Of a DNA stretch of 64,000 nt, positions 13,801 to 22,661 are shown piece after piece. The DNA comes from Erythrobacter sp047872805 (lineage in GTDB: Bacteria; Pseudomonadota; Alphaproteobacteria; Sphingomonadales; Sphingomonadaceae). Under the pieces are notes generated by a model. That model worked only from the letters and a program-made list of their open reading frames with translations. It searched no databases and was not told where the DNA came from. The DNA lies in NCBI RefSeq assembly GCF_047872805.1, contig NZ_JBLQUK010000009.1, positions 59,918 to 123,917 of the forward strand. Direction: 5' to 3'. The stretch's first letter is position 1; each line of letters begins with the position of its first letter. The translations under genes were made by a program, and so were the position numbers.

Positions 13801-15843
13801 TCACTGACAGCTCAGGCATTCCTCGTAATCGGTCTGACCGCTGCCATCGACGCCCATGCCGGCGGTCAGTTCGATCTTGGCTGCATCGGCGGTGTTGTCG
13901 GCCTCTACCCCGCCCGCAAAACCGGCGCGCTGGATCGATTTCGAGCGGAGGTAATAGAGCGATTTGATACCCTTTTCCCACGCTTGGAAATGCAGCATCA
14001 TCAGGTCCCATTTGTCCACGTCCGCCGGGATGAACAGGTTCAGCGACTGCGCCTGATCGATATAGGGCGCGCGATCAGCGGCAAAATCGAGCAGCCAGCG
14101 CTGATCGATTTCGAAACTGGTCTTGAAGCTCGCCTTTTCCTCTTCGGAGAGGAAATCGAGGTGCTGGACGCTGCCGCCCTTTTCGAGGATCGAATTCCAG
14201 ACATTGGTCGAATTTTTCGATTTCTTGTCGAGGATCTTTTCCAGATAGGGGTTCTTGACGATGAAGCTGCCCGACAAGGTCTTGTGGGTGTAAATATTCG
14301 CCGGGATCGGTTCGATGCAGGCGCTGGTGCCGCCGCAGATGATGCTGATCGACGCGGTCGGGGCGATTGCCATCTTGCAACTGAAACGCTCCATCGCGCC
14401 CATATCGGCAGCATCGGGGCATGGCCCGCGTTCCTGCGCGAGCAGCATCGACGCCTCCGACGCCTTGGCCTGAATATGTTTGAACATCTTCAGGTTGAGC
14501 GCCTTTGCCATCGCGCTTTCAAAACCCAAGCCCTTTGACTGCAGGAAGGAATGGAAACCCATCACCCCCAGCCCGACGCTGCGTTCGCGCATCGCGGAAT
14601 AGCGTGCGCGGGCCATCTCTTCGGGGGCGCGGTCGATATAATCCTGCAGCACATTGTCGAGGAAGCGCATCACGTCCTCGATGAATTGCTTGTCGCTGTT
14701 CCATTCGTCCCATTTTTCAAGGTTGAGCGAGGACAGGCAGCACACTGCGGTGCGATCATTGCCTAGATGGTCGATCCCGGTCGGCAGGGTGATTTCGCTG
14801 CACAGGTTCGAGGTCGAAACCTTCAGCCCCAGATCGCGGTGATGTTTTGGCATCATCCGGTTCACGGTGTCGTTGAAGACAATATAGGGCTCGCCCGTGG
14901 CCAGCCGGGTCTCAACCAGCTTCTGGAACAGCGAACGCGCATCCACCTTGCCGCGCACTTCGCCGGTCTTGGGCGATTTGAGTTCAAACTCCTCGCCCGC
15001 CCGGACCGCTTCCATGAAAGCATCGGTCAGCAACACGCCGTGGTGCAGGTTCAATGCCTTGCGGTTGAAATCGCCCGAAGGTTTGCGGATTTCGAGGAAT
15101 TCCTCGATCTCGGGATGCGACACGTCGAGATAACACGCCGCCGATCCGCGCCGCAGCGACCCTTGTGAAATCGCCAGCGTCAGGCTGTCCATCACCCGCA
15201 CGAACGGGATGATGCCGCTGGTCTTGCCGTTCAGCCCGACCGGTTCGCCAATGCCGCGGACATTGCCCCAATAGGTGCCGATGCCGCCGCCTTTCGAAGC
15301 CAGCCAGACGTTTTCGTTCCAAGTGTCAACGATCCCGCTGAGGCTGTCCGAAACGCTGTTGAGATAACAGCTGATCGGCAGGCCGCGATTGGTGCCGCCA
15401 TTGGACAGCACCGGTGTGGCGGGCATGAACCACAGGTTCGAGATGTAATCATACACCCGCTGGGCATGCGCCTGATCATCGGCATAGGCATCGGCGACGC
15501 GGGCAAACAGGTCCTGATATTTCTCCCCCGGCAGCAAATAGCGATCAGTCAGCGTGTCCTTGCCAAAGTCGGTGAGATTGGCGTCGCGGCTATCGTCGAT
15601 CTGAATTTCGAAGCGGCGATCGTTGACCTTCTTGCTATCAGGCGCAGCTGCGGCCTTGGCCGCCGCAGACATGGCATTGCCCAGCGCTTCGGCGCCTTTC
15701 GCCGCGATCAGTTCTTCGCTGCCGGTATCGGGCTTTTCCATGGTCACGGCCTTTTCACTCTTCCCCGCCTGCGCCGTTGCAATGCCTGCCTGTGGCCCGG
15801 TCGCTGCGTCGCTCAACATCTCGTCACTCGCCTTGAATTCCAT
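13801..15843 (-). CDS. nrdA: Ribonucleoside-diphosphate reductase, class Ia alpha subunit
   Basis: NrdA reduces ribonucleoside diphosphates to deoxy forms. The catalytic residues are visible: LPISCYLN (first active-site cysteine), NLCSEITL with Asn, Cys and Glu, and AVCCLSSLNL. The C-terminus CLSCQ carries the thioredoxin-reducible pair. At 680 residues it is shorter than E. coli NrdA (about 760), and the first 75 residues are Ala/Lys-rich low-complexity sequence. I see no N-terminal ATP-cone, so the usual dATP overall-activity control may be lacking or placed elsewhere. ATG codons at 15741 and within the low-complexity part are alternative starts. Confidence 0.96.
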   Translation of the reverse strand: MEFKASDEMLSDAATGPQAGIATAQAGKSEKAVTMEKPDTGSEELIAAKGAEALGNAMSAAAKAAAAPDSKKVNDRRFEIQIDDSRDANLTDFGKDTLTDRYLLPGEKYQDLFARVADAYADDQAHAQRVYDYISNLWFMPATPVLSNGGTNRGLPISCYLNSVSDSLSGIVDTWNENVWLASKGGGIGTYWGNVRGIGEPVGLNGKTSGIIPFVRVMDSLTLAISQGSLRRGSAACYLDVSHPEIEEFLEIRKPSGDFNRKALNLHHGVLLTDAFMEAVRAGEEFELKSPKTGEVRGKVDARSLFQKLVETRLATGEPYIVFNDTVNRMMPKHHRDLGLKVSTSNLCSEITLPTGIDHLGNDRTAVCCLSSLNLEKWDEWNSDKQFIEDVMRFLDNVLQDYIDRAPEEMARARYSAMRERSVGLGVMGFHSFLQSKGLGFESAMAKALNLKMFKHIQAKASEASMLLAQERGPCPDAADMGAMERFSCKMAIAPTASISIICGGTSACIEPIPANIYTHKTLSGSFIVKNPYLEKILDKKSKNSTNVWNSILEKGGSVQHLDFLSEEEKASFKTSFEIDQRWLLDFAADRAPYIDQAQSLNLFIPADVDKWDLMMLHFQAWEKGIKSLYYLRSKSIQRAGFAGGVEADNTADAAKIELTAGMGVDGSGQTDYEECLSCQ

Positions 15844-16421
15844 TGTCGCCCCATCTCAGTCCGTTCGAATCAGGCAGCGTTTCTCCTATAGCGGAAAAGC
15901 GTCTTTGTTCCGATTCTGTTCTGCACCATTTCATCGACAGCCTATCCCCGCATTAGCCCCGATTGACCCACAGGCTTGTCCGCCGAACTCTTCATAATTC
16001 CCCGCCCTGCCGCATTCTGCACCCCGTATCGGCAGCGACTCCTTCCCTGATTGCGCCGATTGGTGCGCGGGAAAAATCACTACGAATTGGGGGTCCATGA
16101 CGAACCGGACCACTAGATCATGAATCAGCGAAGGATTCCGGTCAACGGGAGATTAACCACGATTCGACATGCAGGGGCGGTGTATTACTATGCTGCAACG
16201 CCGCGACGCGTGGTCAAAGCTTGAGTCGCGCGCCGCGCAAGCCCCAAATTGAATCTGTGAAGAAAAATTTGGTGATTGAATCTTTTGAATCAACCATTGA
16301 ATCTTTCGGCCCGGTGGCGCGAATATTGTTGCGCGGGCAGGCCCCCTTGGTTGGCCAAGGCCGAAGCCTTTACCCGCCCGCGCATCATCCTGATTCAGGC
16401 AGAGCCGCTTGGGTCCTGACC
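15844..16421. other. Long intergenic region upstream of nrdA with dense GANTC sites
   Basis: No gene is visible in these 578 bases. The region holds eleven GANTC sites at 15867, 15912, 16122, 16134, 16161, 16223, 16251, 16278, 16287, 16299 and 16392; about two are expected. Four of them are embedded in repeated TTGAATC or TTTGAATC words within 16249-16303. It should contain the nrdA promoter and also the 3' end of the hydrolase transcript. Confidence 0.6.
16122..16303. promoter_or_regulatory. Cluster of eight GANTC sites upstream of nrdA
   Basis: Eight GANTC words fall in 182 bases (starts at 16122, 16134, 16161, 16223, 16251, 16278, 16287 and 16299). This suggests CcrM methylation with GcrA-type or other cell-cycle control of ribonucleotide reductase. 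Direct count; the regulatory role is inferred. Confidence 0.5.
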
Positions 16422-16426
16422 CTAGG
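16411..16426. repeat. Short dispersed repeat GGGTCCTGACCCTAGG, copy 1
   Basis: The core GGGTCAGGACC (here on the minus strand) recurs at 18449-18467 and, with one change, at 25984-25994. It overlaps the stop codon of the hydrolase gene (TAG at 16424-16422). Confidence 0.5.
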
Positions 16427-17330
16427 CCGCAACCGGCGTTGCGGCGCGGGCGTCGCGGGCGTGCAGCGCAATCTCGTTCGCCAGGCGATCGATCAGCTCC
16501 ACCGGCAGATCGTGGCCCCACCCCGGTATCGTCACCAGCTTTGCGCCCGGAATATGCCGCGCGGTGTCCTGTCCTGCGGGCAGCTTGACCAATGGGTCAT
16601 CCTCCCCGTGCAACACCAATGTTGGCGTGGTGATCTGTGCGAGCCGCGTGCGGCGGTCGCCATCGGCGATGATTGCGGCAAGTTGGCGGGGCAGGCCCGG
16701 CGGATAGACGCTGCGCCGCACGCCTCTCAGCACCTTCTCGCGCTGCCGATCTGGATCGGAGGGGAAGCCCGGACTGCCGATGTTGCGGGCAATGTTGATC
16801 CCGTGGGCAACCACCGCCTCTTCATCGAGCGATTTGAGCGGCGCGGTCAGCGCCTCGATCGCGTGTTTTTCCGCTTGCGGCAGATTGGGATTGCCAGTGG
16901 TCGACATGATCGAGGTGAGTGACAGCAATTTGTCCGAATGATGCACCGCCATCAGTTGCGCAATCATCCCGCCCATCGACGCGCCGACCACATGTGCGCG
17001 CGAGATCGCCAACGCATCGAGCAGCGCAGCCCCGTCATTGGCCATGTCGCGCAAGGTGTAGGGCACGGCGGCAGGCCAGCCGATCTTCTGACGTATCACC
17101 TGCCACGCCAGTTTCGGCGCACGCTTGCCCTCCATCTTTTCCGACAGGCCAATGTCGCGGTTGTCATAGCGGATCACGCGGTATCTCTTGGCCACCAGCG
17201 CTTCGACAAATTCATCCGGCCACAGCGTCAGCTGCGCGCCCAATCCCATGACCAACAAGATCACCTCATGTTCGGGATTGCCGTGATCTTCGTAAAACAG
17301 CGAAACGCCATTCGCGGCGATATGCGGCAT
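16422..17330 (-). CDS. Alpha/beta hydrolase
   Basis: The catalytic triad is readable: Ser118 in GASMGG, Asp244 in HGEDDPLV, and His273 in GWGHDLP. The oxyanion region HGNPEHEVILLVMGLG is at the N-terminus. ATG 17330 is the start because it has AAGGAG eight bases upstream; the frame is open further to 17426 without similarity. The family covers esterases, epoxide hydrolases and haloperoxidase-like enzymes, and the substrate cannot be told from sequence. The protein is cytoplasmic with no signal peptide and 302 residues. Confidence 0.9.
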   Translation of the reverse strand: MPHIAANGVSLFYEDHGNPEHEVILLVMGLGAQLTLWPDEFVEALVAKRYRVIRYDNRDIGLSEKMEGKRAPKLAWQVIRQKIGWPAAVPYTLRDMANDGAALLDALAISRAHVVGASMGGMIAQLMAVHHSDKLLSLTSIMSTTGNPNLPQAEKHAIEALTAPLKSLDEEAVVAHGINIARNIGSPGFPSDPDRQREKVLRGVRRSVYPPGLPRQLAAIIADGDRRTRLAQITTPTLVLHGEDDPLVKLPAGQDTARHIPGAKLVTIPGWGHDLPVELIDRLANEIALHARDARAATPVAA

Positions 17331-17465
17331 ATATTTATTGCTCCTTGATCGCCCTCTTCGGGGCTTTGGCCGACCCAAGGCCGGACAAGAGCCGGTTTGG
17401 AGCGCCAGATCAAGCGCAGGATACATCTGGCTTACGATTTGAATGCGGAAAGTTTGCGCCGCGCT

Positions 17466-18404
17466 TCAGCGCCAGACAGGTCCGCCAATAACAAAGCCTT
17501 GTCCCTTCAGCAGGTCGAGCACGCCGCCCTCCTCCGCCAGCACGCGCAACGGCACCACGGCGAGCGTCACCCCCGGTTTCTGCGCGGCATCGGTGATCAT
17601 GCCGACCCATTGCCCGCGAATTTCATCGCCCAGCTCGTCATCGGCCCACGGCCAGCATTGTCCCAGCGCCCGTTCGATCGGGTTGTCCATCACAGCGGGA
17701 ATATCAAACTTTCGCCAGTCGTCGCCGCGCGCAGCGATGATGCCCCGACCCGCTTCGGTCGCAGCCATCGCGGCTTCGAGGCAGGGGATGTGGCTGGCCG
17801 GATCGGCCTCGGCAAGATTATCGAGCAGATCCTCGCCCCGGAATTGTTCAGGCCTGGTGATCGGCACATCGGCCCGGTCTGCCGCCTTGCTGACGATCTC
17901 TGTCGCATCCTCGGTGGTCTGGTCATCGAAATCGAGGCGGCGGGCGAGCAGATCGAAGGCGGTCATCAGGAACGAGCGTTCGTCGTAATCGACATCATAT
18001 TCCGCCTCCAGCGCAGCCAGCCGCGCGCGCTGATCGGTGCTGAGGTAATCGGCGGCGACCGAGCCGTCGGGCAGTTTGGTGAACCTGCCGCCGCGAAAGA
18101 TCAGGCGAAAAACGTCGCCGGGCGAGAATTTGGGGCGCGAGCGCAGGATCACCTGACTTGCCTCGCCAGTGGCCTCCTCCAGCCGGTCAGGTTGCCACGG
18201 GGTCGCTTTGGGCACAGCGCGAATTTCGCCGACGAGGATGATCGCGCCGTCGGGTGTGTCGATGGTCCACATCGGCGCGCCGGAACGCTGCGCGGTGACG
18301 ACGATCTGGTTTTCGGTGGGGGCGGGGGTTTGGGCGAAAGCTTGCGGGCTGCCGAGAAGCGCAAATCCCGCCGACAGTGCAACATATTTTTGGAAGATCC
18401 ACAT
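17466..18404 (-). CDS. TraB/GumN-like secreted protein with altered metal motifs
   Basis: A signal peptide (to about residue 25, FAQ) precedes a domain that follows the TraB/GumN plan: MWTIDTPDGAIILVGEIRAVP near the start and LRVLAEEGGVLDLLKGQGF at the end. In classical members these two motifs contain histidines (G-x-x-H in both), thought to bind metal for a Tiki-like protease. Here the corresponding positions are Arg and Val, so the enzyme may be inactive or work differently. A sphingomonad-specific subfamily with the same changes is likely but not shown here. It is the gene downstream of nothing obvious and is monocistronic. Confidence 0.65.
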   Translation of the reverse strand: MWIFQKYVALSAGFALLGSPQAFAQTPAPTENQIVVTAQRSGAPMWTIDTPDGAIILVGEIRAVPKATPWQPDRLEEATGEASQVILRSRPKFSPGDVFRLIFRGGRFTKLPDGSVAADYLSTDQRARLAALEAEYDVDYDERSFLMTAFDLLARRLDFDDQTTEDATEIVSKAADRADVPITRPEQFRGEDLLDNLAEADPASHIPCLEAAMAATEAGRGIIAARGDDWRKFDIPAVMDNPIERALGQCWPWADDELGDEIRGQWVGMITDAAQKPGVTLAVVPLRVLAEEGGVLDLLKGQGFVIGGPVWR

Positions 18405-18448
18405 CGACGCGATCCTTGGCTTGGCCCCGCTGCACGGTGCATGAACGC

Positions 18449-18467
18449 CCTAGGGTCAGGACCTAGG
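18449..18467. repeat. Short dispersed repeat, copy 2 (palindromic form)
   Basis: CCTAGG at 18449-18454 and CCTAGG at 18462-18467 frame the shared core GGGTCAGGACC. It lies between the TraB-like gene and the end of nadB. Compare 16411-16426 and 25982-25997. Confidence 0.5.
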
Positions 18468-18498
18468 TTCCTGCGTTCGCGGGGATGACCACCCGTGC

Positions 18499-20124
18499 TC
18501 ACGGCACCAGCACCGTATCCTTCGCCGCTGCGTCCATCTCAGGATAATCCATCGTGTAGTGCAGCCCCCGGCTTTCGTGTCGGGCGAGCGCGCTTTTCAC
18601 GATCAATTCGGCGGATTGCAGCAGGTTCCTGAGTTCGATCAGGTCGGTCGTCACGCGGAACGCGCCGTAATAATCGTCCACTTCTTGGCTTAACAATTCG
18701 ATCCGGTGCTTGGCGCGTTCCAGCCGCTTGGTGGTGCGCACGATACCGACATAGTTCCACATAAAGCGGCGGATTTCGGTCCAGTTCTGCTTGATCACGA
18801 CTTCCTCGTCCGAATCCGTCACACGGCTTTCGTCCCACGGCAGGATCGCGGGCGGATCGTCGAGTTCATCCCACATCGTCAGAATGTCGGAGGCCGCCGC
18901 CTCACCAAACACGAAACATTCGAGCAAGGAGTTCGACGCCAGCCGGTTCGCGCCGTGCAGCCCGCTTTCGGTGCATTCACCCGCCGCCCACAGTCCCGGC
19001 AGATCGGTGCGCGCAAACAGGTCCACCACCACCCCGCCGCAGGTGTAATGCTGCGCGGGGACGACCGGGATCGGCCCCTTGGTCATGTCGATGCCCAGGC
19101 CCAGCAGCTTTTCATAGATGGTCGGGAAATGGCCCCTAACGAAATCGGCGGGCTGATGGCTGATGTCGAGATGGACGTAATCGAGCCCGAAACGCTTGAT
19201 CTCGGAATCGATTGCGCGGGCAACCACGTCGCGCGGCGCCAGCTCCATGCGTTCAGGATCGTAAAAGGTCATGAAACGCTTGCCCGTGCGCGGGTTGATC
19301 AGATGCCCGCCTTCGCCGCGCACGGCCTCTGTGATGAGGAAATTCTTGACCTCCAGATTATACAGGCAGGTCGGGTGAAACTGCATCATCTCCATATTGG
19401 AGACGCGCGCGCCCGCGCGCCACGCCATGGCAATCCCGTCTCCGGTCGCGCCGCGCGGGGCGGTGGAGAATTGATAGACGCGGCCCGCGCCCCCGGCGGC
19501 GAGGATCGTCGCGCGCGCAACGTGACGTTCGACCCGCCCGGTTTCCTCGTTCAGGGCATAGACCCCCCAGACCCGGCCTGCGGCTGAATAGCGTTCGCGG
19601 TGGCGGTCGGTGATGAAATCGATTGCCGTGCGCCCGCCCAGCATGGTGATGTTGGGATTGGCTTCCGCCGCCTTAAGCAGCGCGCTCTGCACCGCCCAGC
19701 CGGTCGCGTCGTCGACATGGACGATGCGGCGGTGCGAATGACCCCCTTCGCGGGTGAGGTGGAGCGAATTCGCATCGCGGTTGAACGGCACCCCCAACTC
19801 GCACAGGCGGTCAATGCTGGCGGGGGCGCGCTCGATCACGAATTCGACCGTTTCGCGGTCATTCAATCCGGCGCCTGCGACCATGGTGTCGCGCACGTGG
19901 TTTTCAAAAGTGTCGCCCGCGTCGAGCACGGCGGCGATCCCGCCCTGCGCCCAGGCGGTCGATCCGCCAGTCAATGAACCCTTGGCCAGCACCAGCACCC
20001 GCAAATCCGTTGCCAGTTCCAGCGCCGCCGTTAGTCCAGCGGCACCCGACCCGATGATGATAACGTCGAAATCACCCGGCTTTTCGCCGGGCAAGGTGCC
20101 GCGATTTTCAGATGGATTATCCAT
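18499..20124 (-). CDS. nadB: L-aspartate oxidase
   Basis: NadB oxidises L-aspartate to iminoaspartate with FAD, the first step of de novo NAD synthesis. The FAD-binding motif VIIIGSGAAGLTAALELA is near the N-terminus. GLHGANRLASNSLLECFVFG near residue 370-390 separates NadB from the related SdhA and FrdA. I start at ATG 20124 (541 aa); a TTG at 20160 would add 12 residues of no evident meaning. The partner genes nadA and nadC are not in the window, so nadB stands apart from the usual nadABC cluster. Confidence 0.95.
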   Translation of the reverse strand: MDNPSENRGTLPGEKPGDFDVIIIGSGAAGLTAALELATDLRVLVLAKGSLTGGSTAWAQGGIAAVLDAGDTFENHVRDTMVAGAGLNDRETVEFVIERAPASIDRLCELGVPFNRDANSLHLTREGGHSHRRIVHVDDATGWAVQSALLKAAEANPNITMLGGRTAIDFITDRHRERYSAAGRVWGVYALNEETGRVERHVARATILAAGGAGRVYQFSTAPRGATGDGIAMAWRAGARVSNMEMMQFHPTCLYNLEVKNFLITEAVRGEGGHLINPRTGKRFMTFYDPERMELAPRDVVARAIDSEIKRFGLDYVHLDISHQPADFVRGHFPTIYEKLLGLGIDMTKGPIPVVPAQHYTCGGVVVDLFARTDLPGLWAAGECTESGLHGANRLASNSLLECFVFGEAAASDILTMWDELDDPPAILPWDESRVTDSDEEVVIKQNWTEIRRFMWNYVGIVRTTKRLERAKHRIELLSQEVDDYYGAFRVTTDLIELRNLLQSAELIVKSALARHESRGLHYTMDYPEMDAAAKDTVLVP

Positions 20125-20391
20125 CCCTGACGCAATGGCGCGCGGCGCGAAACATGGCAAGTGGGCAGCGTCACTGCTGCGACCGAGACGAGACGTGGCG
20201 AGAATACCATGAACGGCTCAATAATGGCATCGCAATCAGGCATTCCCCTTAGGCGACAAAAATCACGAATGTTATAGTCTGCGTAGAGACGGATTCGTTG
20301 TGACAATCTTGTGAAATCAAAGATTGCATTATTGTGATCCGTATTCGTGTGAGCATTGATGTATAACTTGTTAGCCTAGGGACACCCCTCC
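20125..20391. other. Intergenic region between nadB and the 55-aa gene
   Basis: This divergent region of 267 bases is more AT-rich than its surroundings, especially 20258-20375. It should hold the promoters of nadB and of the small zinc-ribbon-like gene. I find no perfect long palindrome or known riboswitch. Confidence 0.4.
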
Positions 20392-20559
20392 ATGTCCATT
20401 ATATCTCCAATTGCTTGTCTTGTAGGGCGGCATGAGCCTCAGCGCCGTGACGTTGAATGGGATGGCCGAGTGTATGTTGGAAACTGCAAATATTGCGGCA
20501 AGGAAATCGAACGCGTTTCGCACCGCAATTGGCGTGAACGGCTGTCGCAGGCTTCCTAG
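20392..20559 (+). CDS. Small zinc-ribbon-like protein, 55 aa
   Basis: An ATG at 20392 opens a 55-codon gene that ends at TAG 20557-20559. The protein contains ACLVGRHEP, then VYVGNCKYCGKEIERVSHRNWR: the pair Cys32-x-x-Cys35 with Cys9, His14 and His44 as possible further zinc ligands. The hydrophilic, well-ordered sequence with Trp and Tyr at domain-like positions argues against chance. The ribosome binding site is poor. I take it as a real small protein, possibly nucleic-acid binding; the family name is not known to me. Confidence 0.65.
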   Translation: MSIISPIACLVGRHEPQRRDVEWDGRVYVGNCKYCGKEIERVSHRNWRERLSQAS

Positions 20560-20601
20560 AACCCGCGAACCATGGCCCGGTGCTGGGCGCTATGCTGGCC
20601 G

Positions 20602-21570
20602 CTATAAAGCGTAGCAATCGAGGTCGCTGGCGACACTCACCGGGCCCGAATAGGCCGCGCCAATGGCTGAGAGGCTGCCCTCGATGCGGCTAAGCGAACG
20701 CTCCATATTGTGCGTCAACACCAATTGCTGCGGCTCCAACGCGGCTGCCAGCGCGCCAATCTCGGCAGGGGTCCGGTGGAGCCCGCGCGGCTGACCGGCT
20801 TCGGCGTTGATGACGTGGTGAGCGAACAAGATTGCTGGCTTCGCGCCGGTCAGATCATCCATGAACCTTGTCGAGGCCGCGCTTTGATCGCCGGTGATAA
20901 CGACGCTGGCATTGCCGAGTTCGATGACATAGCCCAGCGCGGGGACCACGCCGTGGTTCACCGGATGCGCCGTAACCCTGTATTCGCTGGAAATATCGAG
21001 CACGGCAGCGGCGCCGTCACCCTGCGCGGTGACAATATCGAGCGGCTCCAATCGCGGCTTTCCCTCAGTCCCGTCGATAAATCCGCCATTGTAGGCAAAG
21101 GCTCCGCTGTCCTTTGACAGCAAGCGGGTGAGAAATTCGCGCGTCCCGGGAAAGCGCGGCGCAGCATCGGGACCAATCACCGTCAGCGGCGCGGTGCGCC
21201 CTTCGAACCCGCCGGAATTGAGGATACCCGCCAGATCGCCCACGTGATCGGCGTGGAGATGGCTCAGCAGGATCGCGTCGAGCGCCGCAATATTCCCGCC
21301 TGCCTCGGCAAAGCGCAAAAAGCTGCCCGCGCCAGCATCGATCAGCAGCCGCGGGGCGCCGTCGATCCACAGCAAGTAAGACGTGCCAGCGCGGCCCTCT
21401 TCCCCGGCCTTTTCGGCAATCGGCCCGCCGCTGCCAAGCACCTGCAATGCCGCGCCTTGCGTGGGGCAGGCGGCGGCCGAGCTTTGAGCCAGCGCGTTCT
21501 GGTCGGTGTCGACGAACGATCCACAACCGGACAGGCTGGCTGCGAACAGACCTGTCATCATGAACCGCAT
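20602..21570 (-). CDS. MBL-fold metallo-hydrolase lipoprotein
   Basis: Lipobox LSGC puts the lipid on Cys16. The metallo-beta-lactamase motif is HLHADH (104-109), and later ligands include the His in HPVNHG, the Asp in ITGDQS and a C-terminal VLTHNME. The signal peptide places it in the periplasm, anchored to a membrane. It fits the lactonase/ribonuclease-Z-like branch of exported hydrolases more than true beta-lactamases. It starts 20 bases after the end of the ABC ATPase gene and is probably in the same transcript. Confidence 0.88.
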   Translation of the reverse strand: MRFMMTGLFAASLSGCGSFVDTDQNALAQSSAAACPTQGAALQVLGSGGPIAEKAGEEGRAGTSYLLWIDGAPRLLIDAGAGSFLRFAEAGGNIAALDAILLSHLHADHVGDLAGILNSGGFEGRTAPLTVIGPDAAPRFPGTREFLTRLLSKDSGAFAYNGGFIDGTEGKPRLEPLDIVTAQGDGAAAVLDISSEYRVTAHPVNHGVVPALGYVIELGNASVVITGDQSAASTRFMDDLTGAKPAILFAHHVINAEAGQPRGLHRTPAEIGALAAALEPQQLVLTHNMERSLSRIEGSLSAIGAAYSGPVSVASDLDCYAL

Positions 21571-21590
21571 TGCGTCGCTCCCTTTTCTGA

Positions 21591-22541
21591 CTACGCGCCG
21601 CTGCCCGTCAGCTGCACGAACACATCTTCGAGATCAGCCTCGCGGGTGGTCACATCCTCGATCGTCAGGCCTTGTTCCTGAAGGATCGCGAGCACCTGCC
21701 CGGCGCTCATCCGGTCCTTGTCATAGGTGACCTCAACCCCGCGCGGCCCAGTCTGTTCGACCTTGGCAAAAGCTTCATGCGCGGGCGCGGCGGCTAAATC
21801 GGCCGCCACGGTCACCGCAACGATTTTCTCGCGCGCCATATTCACCAGTTCGCGGGTCGGCTTGTTGGCGATCAGCTGGCCATGGTTGATAATGGCGATG
21901 CGGTCGCACAATTGCTCCGCCTCTTCGAGATAATGCGTGGTCAAAACCACGGTCACCCCTTCGCGGTTGAGCGCGGTCACCATCTCCCAAAGCTGGCGGC
22001 GCAGTTCGACATCGACCCCCGCAGTCGGTTCATCCAGCACCAGGATCGGCGGGGAATGGACCATCGCCTTGGCTACCATCAGGCGGCGTTTCATCCCGCC
22101 CGACAAAGTGCGCGCATAGGCGTTGCGCTTGTCCGACAATCGCACCGCGGCCAGCAATTCCTCGCTGCGCCGCTCGCGCACCGGAATGCCGTAGAATCCG
22201 CCCTGATTTTCGAGCACTTCGAAAGGGGTGAAGAACGGGTCGAAGACGATTTCCTGCGGCACAATCCCGATGGAGCGGCTGGCGTTGCGGCGGTGACGAT
22301 CAATATCAAAGCCCCAGATGTCCACCTGACCATCGGTCTTGTTCACCAGACCGGCAAGAATGTTGATCAGCGTTGACTTGCCCGCACCATTGGGGCCGAG
22401 CAGCCCGAAGATTGACCCTTCGGGCACGTCGAAACTGACCCCGTCCAGCGCCAGTTTCCCCGCCGCATCCTCGCCCTTTGCCCCTTTAGGCGCAGCGTAG
22501 CGTTTCACCAGATTTTCGATGCGGATGGCGGGCGGAGTCAT
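21591..22541 (-). CDS. ABC transporter ATP-binding protein, ABC-2/NodI type
   Basis: The ATPase has Walker A LLGPNGAGKST (47-57), the ABC signature LSGGMKRRLMVAK, Walker B ILVLDEPTAGVD and the switch His (VVLTTHYLEEAEQ). The C-terminal extension of about 80 residues matches the drug-exporter DrrA/NodI/YadG group. Such proteins drive an ABC-2 permease, which is not next to it here. The start is ATG 22541 (316 aa), with open frame but no similarity upstream to 22658. The MBL-fold gene follows in the same direction. Confidence 0.92.
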   Translation of the reverse strand: MTPPAIRIENLVKRYAAPKGAKGEDAAGKLALDGVSFDVPEGSIFGLLGPNGAGKSTLINILAGLVNKTDGQVDIWGFDIDRHRRNASRSIGIVPQEIVFDPFFTPFEVLENQGGFYGIPVRERRSEELLAAVRLSDKRNAYARTLSGGMKRRLMVAKAMVHSPPILVLDEPTAGVDVELRRQLWEMVTALNREGVTVVLTTHYLEEAEQLCDRIAIINHGQLIANKPTRELVNMAREKIVAVTVAADLAAAPAHEAFAKVEQTGPRGVEVTYDKDRMSAGQVLAILQEQGLTIEDVTTREADLEDVFVQLTGSGA

Positions 22542-22661
22542 GCCGTGATGCAATAGTGATGGTGCGCCCTGAAGCAAGAGCCGCTGGAAAAAGTGGCGAG
22601 CACGAGCCGCAATTCGTGAAACCGGCATTAACCGCGTCTGTTCTTCATCCGACCACAAAGC

